Source: a virus. From it: DNA of 64,000 nucleotides. The notes under the pieces were generated by a model. It did no database searches, was not told where the DNA came from, and saw only the letters and a list, made by a program, of their open reading frames with translations. The stretch lies in IMG/VR virus record IMGVR_UViG_3300022928_001147, positions 17,495 to 81,494 of that record. The stretch is one strand, 5' to 3'. The position numbers and the translations under genes were made by a program. The stretch's first letter is position 1; every line of letters starts with the position of its first letter. Shown here piece by piece: positions 32,464-42,600 of this stretch.

Positions 32464-33396
32464 TTAGAAAGTGTTAGAAGCAGTATTAATAGCAACAGTA
32501 GGTGCTGCTACTTGGACGTTTGTACCAGTTGGACGAATATAGCTCATTGAACTTGTTAGTGTACCTTTGACAGTTTCGTCAACTGCTGCCCCAGCTGGAC
32601 CAGCACCGACTACAGGTTTTACATCGCCGGCATCGTCGTCTCTGTATATCATACGAATACGAACACCATTGGTAATAGATCGAGCTTCAATTTGATAGTC
32701 GTTTTCTGCGTATGGTGTAGTACCTGTTCGGGCTAAAATATATCTTGCAGTTGTATCAAGATCATAATATCCATCACTTGTGATTGTTCCGTTAGCTCCT
32801 GTTTTAGTAACGTTTACATAATCCATTGTAACAGTACCTACTGTAGACACCATTGTTTGCCAGTCTAGAGTTTTTGCTTCAGTTCCAGTGTATGCTAAAC
32901 TACTTACAAATACAAGTTTGCCGCCCGCATTAAAAAATGCCTTTACATCATTTGCAGATGCCCAAGTAAAGTTTACATCATGTATCTGAGTACCTTGCCA
33001 TCCAGATGCTTTAGTTTTACTACTTCCACTAACAGTTGTAAATTGTCCTGTTCCTAAAGTAAATCTATTGCCTGCATCTTTTATAAAATTAACTACTGTT
33101 TCAAGCGCATCATGAACACTCTTAGTTATGTTTTCGCCTACACTAACTGTAACAAGTGCGGGATCCGGAGCACTACCGACTTGGTGAGTGTATGCTTTAG
33201 TAGCATCAGTTTTAAGTGCATTCCAGGCAGTCGCAGTAATTTTATCACCTGGACTTATTGCAGGTGCAGTAATTGCCTGATTGTATCCTGCTGCGGTGGT
33301 GCCGGTTCCTGTAGGGGTTCCCATAACAAGGTTAATACCTGATCTTAACGTTGTATATTCTGCTTCAGTAATTAACTGGCCTACATTTACTGTCAT
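32464..33396 (-). CDS. Fibre or appendage structural protein
   Basis: 310 residues, Thr/Ser/Gly/Ala-rich and poor in charged helices, typical of virion fibre proteins. It starts VNVGQLITEAEYTTLRSGINLVMG, and a second related segment occurs at about residue 90 (VSVGENITKSVHDALETVVNFI), indicating an internal repeat. The central part (FNAGGKLVFVSSLAYTG, LDWQTMVSTVGTV) is beta-rich and the end is IRPTGTNVQVAAPTVAINT. A late promoter and AGAGGA precede it. Directly downstream lies the promoter of the glycosyltransferase segment, which makes this protein a possible modification target. No catalytic motif seen. Confidence 0.6.
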   Translation of the reverse strand: MTVNVGQLITEAEYTTLRSGINLVMGTPTGTGTTAAGYNQAITAPAISPGDKITATAWNALKTDATKAYTHQVGSAPDPALVTVSVGENITKSVHDALETVVNFIKDAGNRFTLGTGQFTTVSGSSKTKASGWQGTQIHDVNFTWASANDVKAFFNAGGKLVFVSSLAYTGTEAKTLDWQTMVSTVGTVTMDYVNVTKTGANGTITSDGYYDLDTTARYILARTGTTPYAENDYQIEARSITNGVRIRMIYRDDDAGDVKPVVGAGPAGAAVDETVKGTLTSSMSYIRPTGTNVQVAAPTVAINTASNTF

Positions 33397-33418
33397 GGAT
33401 ATTCCTCTTTATTGTACT

Positions 33419-33426
33419 TATTTATA
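33419..33426 (-). promoter_or_regulatory. T4-type late promoter TATAAATA
   Basis: Exact TATAAATA on the minus strand, overlapping the end of the preceding fibre gene. The predicted start at about 33413 gives a 17-nt leader with AGAGGA before the ATG at 33396. Confidence 0.75.
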
Positions 33427-34933
33427 CTTTTAAAACACACTCAACTAACTTTTCAGATTCTTCTAAGTTAGATTCTAGAGCAACACCTACTAATGATCCT
33501 CCGTTAATTGCTGTACTTGCACAACCGTTATTGTCAACATATACTGCCTGACCTTTTTTAACAGCGCCAATAACACGAACAGGTAAACGTCCTTTAAGAC
33601 CGATATACTGGCCTTCTGCGTCACTGTTCATCATAACAGCAGGATCTGTAGAAACTACACCGATAGCAATATCGCCTACGTTTGCTGCTTCAACATCATG
33701 GTCATCATGAGAGCATACTGTAACTACAGTACCGGGTACTAATTCTTCAGCAGTTGAATATTTTTCTGCTAAGTCAGCATATCGAGCACTTGTTGCTGTA
33801 CCTTGGAAAAGTACCGCATTTAAGTTTCCGCTTGCATCACGCACAGCAACGCTATTAGCTGTTCCTGTACCGATTGTGTCAACTGCTCCAACTCGTACAT
33901 TGCCGCCGACGATAAGTGCAGAAGCCTTTTCAGAAGTTCCGTATATATTAGTTGCATACACTGCACTAAATTTTTCAGTAGCACTACCTATTGCAACATT
34001 TTCTACTGTAGTTCCTGTTAATATTCCTGGCTTAACTAAACCAGGTTCTAAAGTAATAATATTTTTGTTAGTGCCGCCAGTTTGTTTTGTTCTAAAACGA
34101 ATTTCATCGCCCTGTGCATTTTGGATAACTGCTTGGTTATCGTTTTCTACATATAGTTTAAGATCTAAACCTGCGCCAATTGCAATACCTGCATCAGTTT
34201 GAAAGTTAGTAATTTCTGTAAATACGCTAGGCTGTCCTGGAGTTGCAGTAACGTATTCACTTGCAGATTTTCCGTTTAATTTGTCAGCGTTAGACGCAGT
34301 ACCATAAAAACGTGTCGAATCACTAGTAATTCCGCCCGTTGCGCTAAGAGTATTTTTAAGAGTTACACCTGATCGTATTACATCAAACCCTGATATAGCA
34401 TTTTCAGCATCATTACTGTCAATTGTAAATTCACTTGGACTAATAACAAATATTACTTCATCATTAACTGTAGCAGCAATTATGCTTCTACTAACTGCAA
34501 GAGTGTCGCGAACTGTTCTACTTTGCATTTGTGTAATGCCAGAACCTGCGTCTTGTGGACCAATTAGTACAAAATCAGATCCGTTATATGAATATAACTG
34601 TTCATTAATTGTATCCCACCAAAAGTCGCCAGTAGCAAGACCTGCCGGAGCAGTAGCACTAATTTCTGCGCCACCAGTTGTGCGCCACTTTGTACCGTCA
34701 TTAAATTTTAATTTGCTGTTTGCACTATCAAACCAAATTTGACCTGTAATTGCCCTCGGAGGCTGATTAGCTCCTGCAAAGTTTTCAAGCAAGAATACAA
34801 AATTTTCGTTTTGTATCTCACCGTAGCCTGCATAATTTTTACCAACTAGTTTAAGATCAGTTGTTTGATCTAATGTACCATCTTGTACAATTGTTAACTG
34901 GTTAGTGTTGTATTTGTTAATTGTATACGCCAT
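33422..34933 (-). CDS. Tail fibre-like protein sharing an N-terminal adaptor domain
   Basis: 503 residues. Residues 1-125 (MAYTINKYN..., LVGKNYAGYGEIQNENF, FLLENFAG, ITGQIWFDS, GDFWWDT, LYSYNGSDFVLIGPQ) are paralogous to the starts of the next two genes, so this domain probably attaches the fibres to the baseplate or to each other. The middle is beta-rich (VRVGAVDTIGTGT). The C-terminal part, from YADLAEKYSTAEELVPGTVV through VVSTDPAVMM and KGQAVYV, resembles the C-terminal domains of phage appendage proteins that often carry an intramolecular peptidase/chaperone. GGGG and a late promoter lie upstream. Confidence 0.72.
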   Translation of the reverse strand: MAYTINKYNTNQLTIVQDGTLDQTTDLKLVGKNYAGYGEIQNENFVFLLENFAGANQPPRAITGQIWFDSANSKLKFNDGTKWRTTGGAEISATAPAGLATGDFWWDTINEQLYSYNGSDFVLIGPQDAGSGITQMQSRTVRDTLAVSRSIIAATVNDEVIFVISPSEFTIDSNDAENAISGFDVIRSGVTLKNTLSATGGITSDSTRFYGTASNADKLNGKSASEYVTATPGQPSVFTEITNFQTDAGIAIGAGLDLKLYVENDNQAVIQNAQGDEIRFRTKQTGGTNKNIITLEPGLVKPGILTGTTVENVAIGSATEKFSAVYATNIYGTSEKASALIVGGNVRVGAVDTIGTGTANSVAVRDASGNLNAVLFQGTATSARYADLAEKYSTAEELVPGTVVTVCSHDDHDVEAANVGDIAIGVVSTDPAVMMNSDAEGQYIGLKGRLPVRVIGAVKKGQAVYVDNNGCASTAINGGSLVGVALESNLEESEKLVECVLKV

Positions 34934-34958
34934 AATTTAAATAACCCCTTGCTATTAG

Positions 34959-34966
34959 TATTTATC
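34959..34966 (-). promoter_or_regulatory. Late promoter GATAAATA
   Basis: GATAAATA on the minus strand just past the end of the preceding gene, 25 nt before the ATG at 34933, with AAGGGG inside the leader. Confidence 0.65.
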
Positions 34967-34971
34967 GCAAG

Positions 34972-36864
34972 TTACGGATAACTGTTCGTACTGACAAATG
35001 TCCACACCGAACCTGTAACTGTAAACTCCATTGTGTATCTTGCTGGTGTTAACACCACTGACCCTGTTGCTGGATTTGCAGCAACAATATCCTGTATAAC
35101 TGATTCATTTTGTGTGCCTGCACTATCAACTGCTATATTAGACTTTTGTAATACTCCAGTTCCATTTGTAGTTACAGTTACATTAATACCTGTAACTGTT
35201 GCGCCTGCATAACTAGTACAATGAATTTTAGCAACTGTTCCTTCTCTTGCACTGCTTGCAGGACTAATGCTTTCTAATATGTTTCGCACGTCTGCAATAG
35301 GACCATTTCCAAATCCTGCTGGATTTGGGCTAGTTAATCCTGTAATATCTAAAGTAAGCGCCACAGGTGCTGTTAATATCTCAGTATCAACATATTCTTT
35401 ATTTGTAACATCAGTAGCATCAGTCGGAGTTGCTACTCCAGCAATTTTTTGATTGTTGATTGTAATAGTGCCTGTAGAATTAATATCTAACGGCACTGTT
35501 GAAGAAATACTACCTAAACTTGCATCTCCAGAAACCGTTAACGCACCTAATGTACCAATTGAAGTCAGACCAGCGGCTGTTGCAACTGTATCACCTAGTC
35601 GTGTTTTAGAAAGTACTTGTGTATTTTCGATTCTGTATTCTTTACCAGTAGTTAAATCAACATCTTGATTAAATGTCCAATTTCCTGTTGATTGTAACCA
35701 AGATAACGTTTTATCAGTTGCACCTTTTAATGTAATGCCGCCGCCGTTTGCAGTAGTATCTGTTGGCGTATCCGTTGTTCCTAATTCTATGTTAGGATCT
35801 TCTACTGTCATTGTTGCTGTATTAACAGTAGTAGTAGTTCCTTCAATAACTAAATTGCCTTCTACTGTAAGATCACCAGTAAATTTTCCTGACCCTGTAA
35901 CATCAAGTTCAACAGTAGGAGTATCTTGATATAAACCAAATCTACGTGTGCTAGTGTCTAATGTAAATGCATCAATAAAATCACTTCCTTGAGGGACTCT
36001 AATTGAAAAATCGTAATTTAATTGTTTAAGTTCTATAGCTGTAGTAGTGCCGCTATTTACTGTTCTAAAAGCAGCATATTGCGAATCTCCGTATCCTACT
36101 ATAACACCTTCATCACCTTTAACAAATAAACCGCCTTCCATTTGCTGATCAACTGCATTATTGTCTACATCACGTTCGTTAGTTGCAACAAATGCCGAAG
36201 GCAAATACGAGTTTCCTTGACTGTCAATTAAGTTTTCTGCGTTTAATGCAGTACCTTGATACTTAAAATCAGCAATTTCAGTTGGATTAAAACCAACATT
36301 AATTTTTCTACCATACGCATATGGTAAAATAACTGATGCTGTATTAGGAGTAAATTCAAATCGACTATATATTCCTGCAAGTATTCCGCCTATATACAAT
36401 GTCAAAACAGTTCTAATTTGGTTACTAGTATCTACCATTGTAACTGCTTCTACACCGGTTTTTCCTTGTGTTGAGTTATACTGCGGACCAACTAATACTA
36501 AGTCCGAACCGTCCCAAAAGTACAATTTATTTTCAGCATTGTCAATCCATAGATCACCTGATACTAAGTTTGTAGGTTGATTACTACTTACTGTAGGAGA
36601 CCCTGCTGTTCTAAAACTCGAACCGTCATATATTTTTAATCTATTTTCGCCAGTATCGTACCATAGTTGTCCCTTTAAAGGATTACTAGGAGCACTAGTT
36701 GCTGCAAAATTTTCAATTATTTTAACAAAATTTTCGTTAAATGCTTCGCCAAACCCTTTATAATTTCGACCTACTAATGTAATATCTGTAGATACTGTAT
36801 CAATTACACCGTCTGTAAGTTCTACTAGCAACTCGCCGTTTGTTTTGTTTATTTTATAGCTCAT
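34972..36864 (-). CDS. Tail fibre-like protein sharing an N-terminal adaptor domain
   Basis: 630 residues. The N-terminal 125 residues match the neighbouring fibres (LVGRNYKGFGEAFNENFVKIIENF, KGQLWYDTGENRLKIYDG, SGDLWIDNAENKLYFWDGSDL). The centre (about 330-420) has the shaft pattern LDVTGSGKFTGDLTVEGNLV, TTTVNTATMTVEDPNIELGT and WNFTNQ-like strands found in marine phage long fibres. The C-terminus (about 520-630) is a beta-rich cap. It overlaps the upstream gene by ATGA and is probably made with it. Likely part of the receptor-binding fibre. Confidence 0.72.
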   Translation of the reverse strand: MSYKINKTNGELLVELTDGVIDTVSTDITLVGRNYKGFGEAFNENFVKIIENFAATSAPSNPLKGQLWYDTGENRLKIYDGSSFRTAGSPTVSSNQPTNLVSGDLWIDNAENKLYFWDGSDLVLVGPQYNSTQGKTGVEAVTMVDTSNQIRTVLTLYIGGILAGIYSRFEFTPNTASVILPYAYGRKINVGFNPTEIADFKYQGTALNAENLIDSQGNSYLPSAFVATNERDVDNNAVDQQMEGGLFVKGDEGVIVGYGDSQYAAFRTVNSGTTTAIELKQLNYDFSIRVPQGSDFIDAFTLDTSTRRFGLYQDTPTVELDVTGSGKFTGDLTVEGNLVIEGTTTTVNTATMTVEDPNIELGTTDTPTDTTANGGGITLKGATDKTLSWLQSTGNWTFNQDVDLTTGKEYRIENTQVLSKTRLGDTVATAAGLTSIGTLGALTVSGDASLGSISSTVPLDINSTGTITINNQKIAGVATPTDATDVTNKEYVDTEILTAPVALTLDITGLTSPNPAGFGNGPIADVRNILESISPASSAREGTVAKIHCTSYAGATVTGINVTVTTNGTGVLQKSNIAVDSAGTQNESVIQDIVAANPATGSVVLTPARYTMEFTVTGSVWTFVSTNSYP

Positions 36865-38966
36865 GCTACGACTCCTGTGTAGATAATATAATTAATAGTT
36901 TGGAATGGGTTCATAATGTCAATAGGTGCACCAACTTCACTAAAATCACTACCTGCAGGAACAAGCACATCGCCACTGTTAGGCAATCTCTGTGATAAGT
37001 CTTCTGGACCAGTCTGTAAAGTTGATCCTTGAACCCCTGTCGGTAACTCGTCTCGACCGTCTACTTCTCTGTGTGCATAGAATTGCTGACCAGTAGCCGA
37101 CTTCATATCGTGTTGGTGTTCTGGTAAGTTTTCTAAATCTATTGTAGTTGTATCAGTGCCATCAACAGCGCCTAGTACGCTTGCATTTGATCCTCTATTT
37201 CTAGTATCCGGATCATCAACCGGCGGAGTAAGGCCGCCCATTAACAAGTTACCTAGTGGGAATCTGCCTCTTAGATCAGGAAGATTAAAGTATCCAGCGC
37301 TTGGAGTAGGACCGTAATTTAAATCAATTAATACAAATAAATCGTTATATGTGCCTTGAGAAAGTTCTTGCCCGTTACAGAATTTCCATCCTGGAGGTTC
37401 TGAAAGACCAGCGTAAGGCATAATGCTGCCTATAGGTGTTAATCCTACAATGCTATTAAACAATGTTGATCTTGATATACGTTTTAAACCTTTATCTGAC
37501 CCAGTTGTTCTGTCAATTAAAAATTCATCGCTAGACAAACTATTAGGTTCAGATGTTTTTTCACTAATAACTGTATTTTTTAATCTTAAAGTAAACTCTT
37601 TTACGCCGCCGCCTGTTTGTCCGTCAAATGCTTTTTCAACAGTTTCAACATCACCTTGCATTCTAAATGTAGTTGAACTTGTTAATTTGTCAGCGCTTCC
37701 AGCTTTGCCGCTAACGTTACCACTAACTTGGCCTTCTAAGTTTCCTAAGAAAGTAGTTGCATAAATTTTACGCCATCTTAAATCACTTCTACCAATGTTT
37801 CTAGTGTTGTTAAGATCAGGTAATATCAAATCACTAGCAGTAGTATCAACAACTAAATCATTATTACCTAATGTAATACTTTTTTGTACTCTAATCGAAT
37901 CTCCGACATTAATTGACTTAGCAATGCCTGCACCACCTTTGACAACTAATGCACCATTGCTAATTGTAGTACTCTGTGTAACGTCATTTGTTGTAACAAT
38001 TCCGCTAATTTTAACATTACCTGTAACATCTAGTGCTTCATCAGGAGCTTCGTTATTAATACCAACTCTTAAACTTGAATCCACTCGCAGTACAGTATTA
38101 CTATTTCCTGCGTTTCTAACTCTAAAGTCAATATTTGAGCCTTCGATGTTATGCTGTATAACGCCTGCGCTACCTTCAACTCCGATATTAAGTTCTGCAT
38201 TAATACCATATGCAATACCGCTGTTATTTTGTACATTTAATGGAAATACAGTAGTCGATTCTACGTCACTTCTTAAGAAATTAGCGGCCGGTATTGGTAA
38301 ATTACTAACAATTAAACTTTCTGCCTTCTCAGCAGTACCATAGAATTTAACATTGTTAACGCCGTCGGCGTCAGTATCTCTATTTGCTAAGTTAATTCCA
38401 GGACGAATTTGCACGCCTGCAAATCCATTAATTGTTGCTTTAGGTGTAAATGTATCAAATGCAATAATAGCAACAATGTTAGCATTAACTTGAATTTCAA
38501 TGATTGTATATTCTGCATTATCTTGGCCAACAACAGTATTAGGTTGTGCACCAGTTGTTAATCCTTGACTAAAACTTGGACCAACAAGTATCCAGTTAGA
38601 ACCAGTAAACAAGTACAATTGCTGATTGTCGGTGTCTGCCCATAGATCACCTGCTAATGCTTGGGTAGTATCAGGCTCTGTAGTGCTCTTTTTAAGTCCG
38701 CTTGCTGATATCCAGATTGTTCCATCGTATATTAGCAATTGTTCTGTACTATTATTGTACCATAATTGACCTTCGATCGCATTTGACGGTTCTGTAGGAC
38801 TTGCGAAGTTTTCTAATAAATGTAGTAAATCTTCGGCAATTGCAGCACCGTAACCTGTACTGTTTCTGCCAGGTAATTTAATACTAGTGTCAGTGTTAAT
38901 TGTCTGATCTTCGACTACAATAGGGTCTTTTTCAGCACTATCAGTAAATTGTATTGTATATGCCAT
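36861..38966 (-). CDS. Tail fibre-like protein with tail-collar domain
   Basis: 701 residues. The N-terminal adaptor is shared with the two genes downstream (LPGRNSTGYGAAIAEDLLHLLENFAS, EGQLWYNNS, GDLWADTDNQQLYLF). A beta-rich shaft follows (ALDVTGNVKISGIVTTN). From about residue 505 comes a phage tail-collar domain: GLTPIGSIMPYAG, PPGWKFCNGQELS, YGPTPSAGYFNLPDLRGRFPLG, and an end with LPEHQHDM and MNPFQTINYIIYTG. Tail-collar domains occur in short tail fibre proteins (T4 gp12-like) and commonly hold the receptor-facing tip, so this is the best candidate in the window for the host-binding fibre. Confidence 0.8.
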   Translation of the reverse strand: MAYTIQFTDSAEKDPIVVEDQTINTDTSIKLPGRNSTGYGAAIAEDLLHLLENFASPTEPSNAIEGQLWYNNSTEQLLIYDGTIWISASGLKKSTTEPDTTQALAGDLWADTDNQQLYLFTGSNWILVGPSFSQGLTTGAQPNTVVGQDNAEYTIIEIQVNANIVAIIAFDTFTPKATINGFAGVQIRPGINLANRDTDADGVNNVKFYGTAEKAESLIVSNLPIPAANFLRSDVESTTVFPLNVQNNSGIAYGINAELNIGVEGSAGVIQHNIEGSNIDFRVRNAGNSNTVLRVDSSLRVGINNEAPDEALDVTGNVKISGIVTTNDVTQSTTISNGALVVKGGAGIAKSINVGDSIRVQKSITLGNNDLVVDTTASDLILPDLNNTRNIGRSDLRWRKIYATTFLGNLEGQVSGNVSGKAGSADKLTSSTTFRMQGDVETVEKAFDGQTGGGVKEFTLRLKNTVISEKTSEPNSLSSDEFLIDRTTGSDKGLKRISRSTLFNSIVGLTPIGSIMPYAGLSEPPGWKFCNGQELSQGTYNDLFVLIDLNYGPTPSAGYFNLPDLRGRFPLGNLLMGGLTPPVDDPDTRNRGSNASVLGAVDGTDTTTIDLENLPEHQHDMKSATGQQFYAHREVDGRDELPTGVQGSTLQTGPEDLSQRLPNSGDVLVPAGSDFSEVGAPIDIMNPFQTINYIIYTGVVA

Positions 38967-38970
38967 CTAA

Positions 38971-39585
38971 TTATGCCCCATTAAAACCAGTTAAACTCTG
39001 TACCCTAACTGTATAATCAATTTGAATCAATCTATTGAGTGACTTTTGTACAGGATGGAATACAACGTGTGTTAGTAACCTGCCGTTGCCGTCAGCACTA
39101 TATGCTTTTAACCCTAATTCGTCAAATACATAAAGGCTATCAGCATTAGTAGCAGTATCAAACGCATCTTGTCCATTAGGTTCACCGTAATCTAGCAAGC
39201 AAGTTACTAAAATATCAGTATAATTTGTGCCGCTAACGTGGCGAGTTTCAATTTTATTACGTGCAGGATCAAGATTATTTACACTTCGATCATCTACTAC
39301 TTTAGTAAATGTTTCGTTGTACAAACTAGCATTTGTACCAGTACTATTAGGTGTCAAATATGTAATAATACCAGTAGGGTCAACACTAGTGCCGCCGTTT
39401 CCAAAGCCCATTTGATAAATCCATCCTGTACCAGCATTGCCTAAACTTTCTGCAAGGCTAATACTCATATTTTCATAATGAATAGCATTGCGTTTGTCTA
39501 CAATTACTTCACCAGTTTCTGGATTGTGTATTTTAATGTGTCCTTGTAGCAGCACACCGCTTTGTTCGTTTAATTTATCTGTCAT
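38971..39585 (-). CDS. Tail appendage protein of unknown detailed function
   Basis: 204 residues from MTDKLNEQSGVLLQGHIKI. The start at 39585 is preceded by AGGA and lies 20 nt downstream of a late promoter; the open frame continues 28 codons further upstream into the giant gene but without a site. Features: HNPETGEVIVDKRNAIHYENMS, GNAGTGWIYQMGFGNGGTS, and an end LNRLIQIDYTVRVQ. This resembles small tail or fibre-attachment proteins placed between the wedge and fibre genes of marine T4-like phages; I cannot give a T4 gene number. Beta-rich, no enzyme motif. Confidence 0.6.
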   Translation of the reverse strand: MTDKLNEQSGVLLQGHIKIHNPETGEVIVDKRNAIHYENMSISLAESLGNAGTGWIYQMGFGNGGTSVDPTGIITYLTPNSTGTNASLYNETFTKVVDDRSVNNLDPARNKIETRHVSGTNYTDILVTCLLDYGEPNGQDAFDTATNADSLYVFDELGLKAYSADGNGRLLTHVVFHPVQKSLNRLIQIDYTVRVQSLTGFNGA

Positions 39586-39604
39586 AGTTCCTATCCTGCT
39601 GTTG

Positions 39605-39612
39605 TATTTATC
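39605..39612 (-). promoter_or_regulatory. Late promoter GATAAATA overlapping the giant gene's stop codon
   Basis: GATAAATA on the minus strand; its TAA is the stop codon of the 4949-residue gene. It serves the fibre genes from 39585 on. Confidence 0.7.
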
Positions 39613-42600
39613 GCGGCAGGTCAACTGTTGCTGCACGTAAGAATCTACTGATGTCAGAATCTGATTCACCTAATGGTGTTCCAGGTACATTCCATAGTAT
39701 TCCTTGACGTCTAACAACAATAACCTTAACGTTTTCGGTCGGTGTTTCTGTTAATGTTAATGTAGTACCGTCTACACTAAATTCCGCTGGCAATGTAACA
39801 TCGCCTTCTGGGCTATCTTGCGCAGTAAGAGTAGTAAAATTGTAGCTACTAATTGCGTTTTTACGCAAACGTCTGCCACCTACAAATACTTCAAACTCGT
39901 TTATACTACTTGGCTCAAAGTCTAGTGTGTAGTCTGCCGTTGTACCATTTGCTAAGAATTGTGTAGTTAATGTTTCGTCTTTGTATGGCATAGTTGCTGT
40001 AGGACCTTGGTTGTAAACATTTTCACCTGCTAAGTAAATTGCTTTAACACCAGTACCTAACGTACCTCTGCGTAATTGACTCAATACATTTCCATTTCTT
40101 ACAAAATATTCGATACGCTCGCCTGCAATAAACAATATTCCAGGAACACTACTTGTTGGACTTGGTTCAGGAAGATTAGATCCATCTGTTACTGTAATAC
40201 TTTGATCGTACCAGTTTAGATCAGCAGCAAGCATAACACCATTTCTATCGTCAAGACGCTTGTAATGTGTTCTATTAAGCATATCTTTAAACTGACTCCA
40301 TCCATACTTGTCAACTAATATAGGATCTGCAAAATGTAGCAATTCAATTACATCATTTTCTTCAATGCCTATATCAATTTTAACATAACGTTTGTTATCA
40401 GTTACATAATAATGTACACTTGGTATTAGTAATTCGCCGTTTAGTGTAACCCATACATATTGTGCATCAAGTGCAGGCTTTGATAATTCAATTAGTCCAG
40501 CAGTTAAATGATTATATCTATACCAGTCGTCTGTCCCAACTGTTAGAGATACTCTGTCTACAACATCATACTGCTGTCTATCAAAGCCTTGCGAGTCATG
40601 GTTGCTAAACTGATACACTGTTATGATATCGCCTTCGTTGTATGCGCTATCAAGATGTAATATGCCAGGTGTTGATACAAACTCGTTATTTGTATCAAAA
40701 TATCCATAACGGTATTCGCCATCATTAGTAACATACACATTTAATATGTCACCGTCTTGTTGATTAACTCTAGCCTTTAGTCTAATAGTACTACCTGTGC
40801 TGTTTGATTTTGATCCGGTAAACGTCCATTCAGTATTATAAGTTAATTCTACGTTATTTAAAAATACTTTTATTTGCCTGTTATCGATCGTTCCTGCTGG
40901 AATTTGGAATTCTTCTAACTGATATTCACGCTTAGATGCCGTTGTTACAAATCGGCGTGTATACCCTGCATTAAGGATTTTGTTGTTAACTTTCACAACA
41001 CTAAACCAAGCACTTGGTTCATTATTAAATGGTGTTTGGTTTAGTGCAAATTCTACAGTGCTGCCATCAGCAGTAAATGTATCAATTGACACTTCACTAA
41101 AGTTTTGTGTTTCGCCTTTAAAGAATGCATAACTTATTACACTACCTGCTTCTGGCGGTGTAGCTAATGATATTACAGCATTATTAGGATAATCATAAGT
41201 ATCATCACTTTGTTCAACTACATTATTTAATGCTTCACCATTTACAGTAATAAAGTACTGTAGCTCAGTATCAAATCTTACATTAGTTAAGAATTTATTA
41301 GTTGTACCGTCAGCAATAATATTATCAATATCAAGGATGTCAGTACCGCTTACTCCTAGTACTGCTAGATGTACTTTTGCGTTTAATGCAGGTGCAGTAT
41401 TGAATGTAATAGTCTTAGCAGCATAATCTACAGTATATGCATCAGCTGATATAATATTAAATCCTACTTTTACAAACAAACTATTTGCTTGCAGTGGCGT
41501 AGTGTCTAAACTAAACGTTGTAGTTACACCATCACCTGTATAATTTCTTGACGTAATCTGACTGCTACCAGCTTGCGGTCTTTCATAAACTTTAATATCA
41601 ACTGTGTCGAGCAGTTGTCCTGGTACTAATTCTTCCGGGCCTGCACTTGTAGTTTGTGTTACAAATCCGTCACCGTCGATAGTAATGTCTTCAGCTCTTA
41701 GACCAGTTGCAGTTGAATAATTTAATGCTCCGCCTGTCAATATAGTATCGTAGCTGTTAGGATCAGGCAAATATGTACCATCACTAGTTGTCTTTCTAAT
41801 GATGATAATATCACCTGCTTGGTTAGCAAGATCAAGGCCATCATTATCAAGGAACACTACTTGTGTTACACCATCGCCTGTAATACTCTGACATATTGCG
41901 TTCGGATTTGTTACAGGGTTAACTGTACCGTAGTTAATATCATCTACTCTTACACCATTTTTATAAACGTTATAAACAACTCCACTTGCTAATGGCGCTG
42001 CAAGATCAAGACTTATAGTCGAACCGTCAAGTTCGAATATTTCATCTTCAAACGATGTGTCATAGCTATCCCAAGTTTCTTCATACCATCCTTCAGAATC
42101 CCATCCTCGGCCGCCGCTAAAGTCAAAGCTCTTAACTTCTACTCCGCCATAATCAAGACCAGTCATAAGTTGATTTAAATCGTTACCAGGCATTCCTGTA
42201 GTAGGTGTATAATAATTATTAATTCTGTCTTGAGCTTGCATTAAGTTGATAGATTTTTTATATTCAACTCTTATTAGTTTATTAGCTTCTGGAGCATTAG
42301 TAAATTCAATTTGCCCGTAATAACGATCATACCCTTTGGTAGTATCAAGTACATTAGTATAAGTGTACTCGCTATTTAATGCCTCTTGATTGCTAACAAA
42401 TACCTTTACATTTGATTTTAATAAATCCATTGGCCAAACTAAATCAAACTCAAATTTATTGCCACTTGCTGTAAATGTCTCAGTATGATTCAATACTGTA
42501 TAAACATATGTTCCTGTAGTCCTGTCAAACTTAACAATAGTGTGCATTCCTCTAACAGGACTTTCGCCTATTTGAACACTGTAAGTAGCAGCTTCGCCAT

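Noticed and set aside
32464-39669. A diversity-generating retroelement acting on the fibre genes
   Set aside because: No reverse transcriptase and no template/variable repeat pair was seen in the window.
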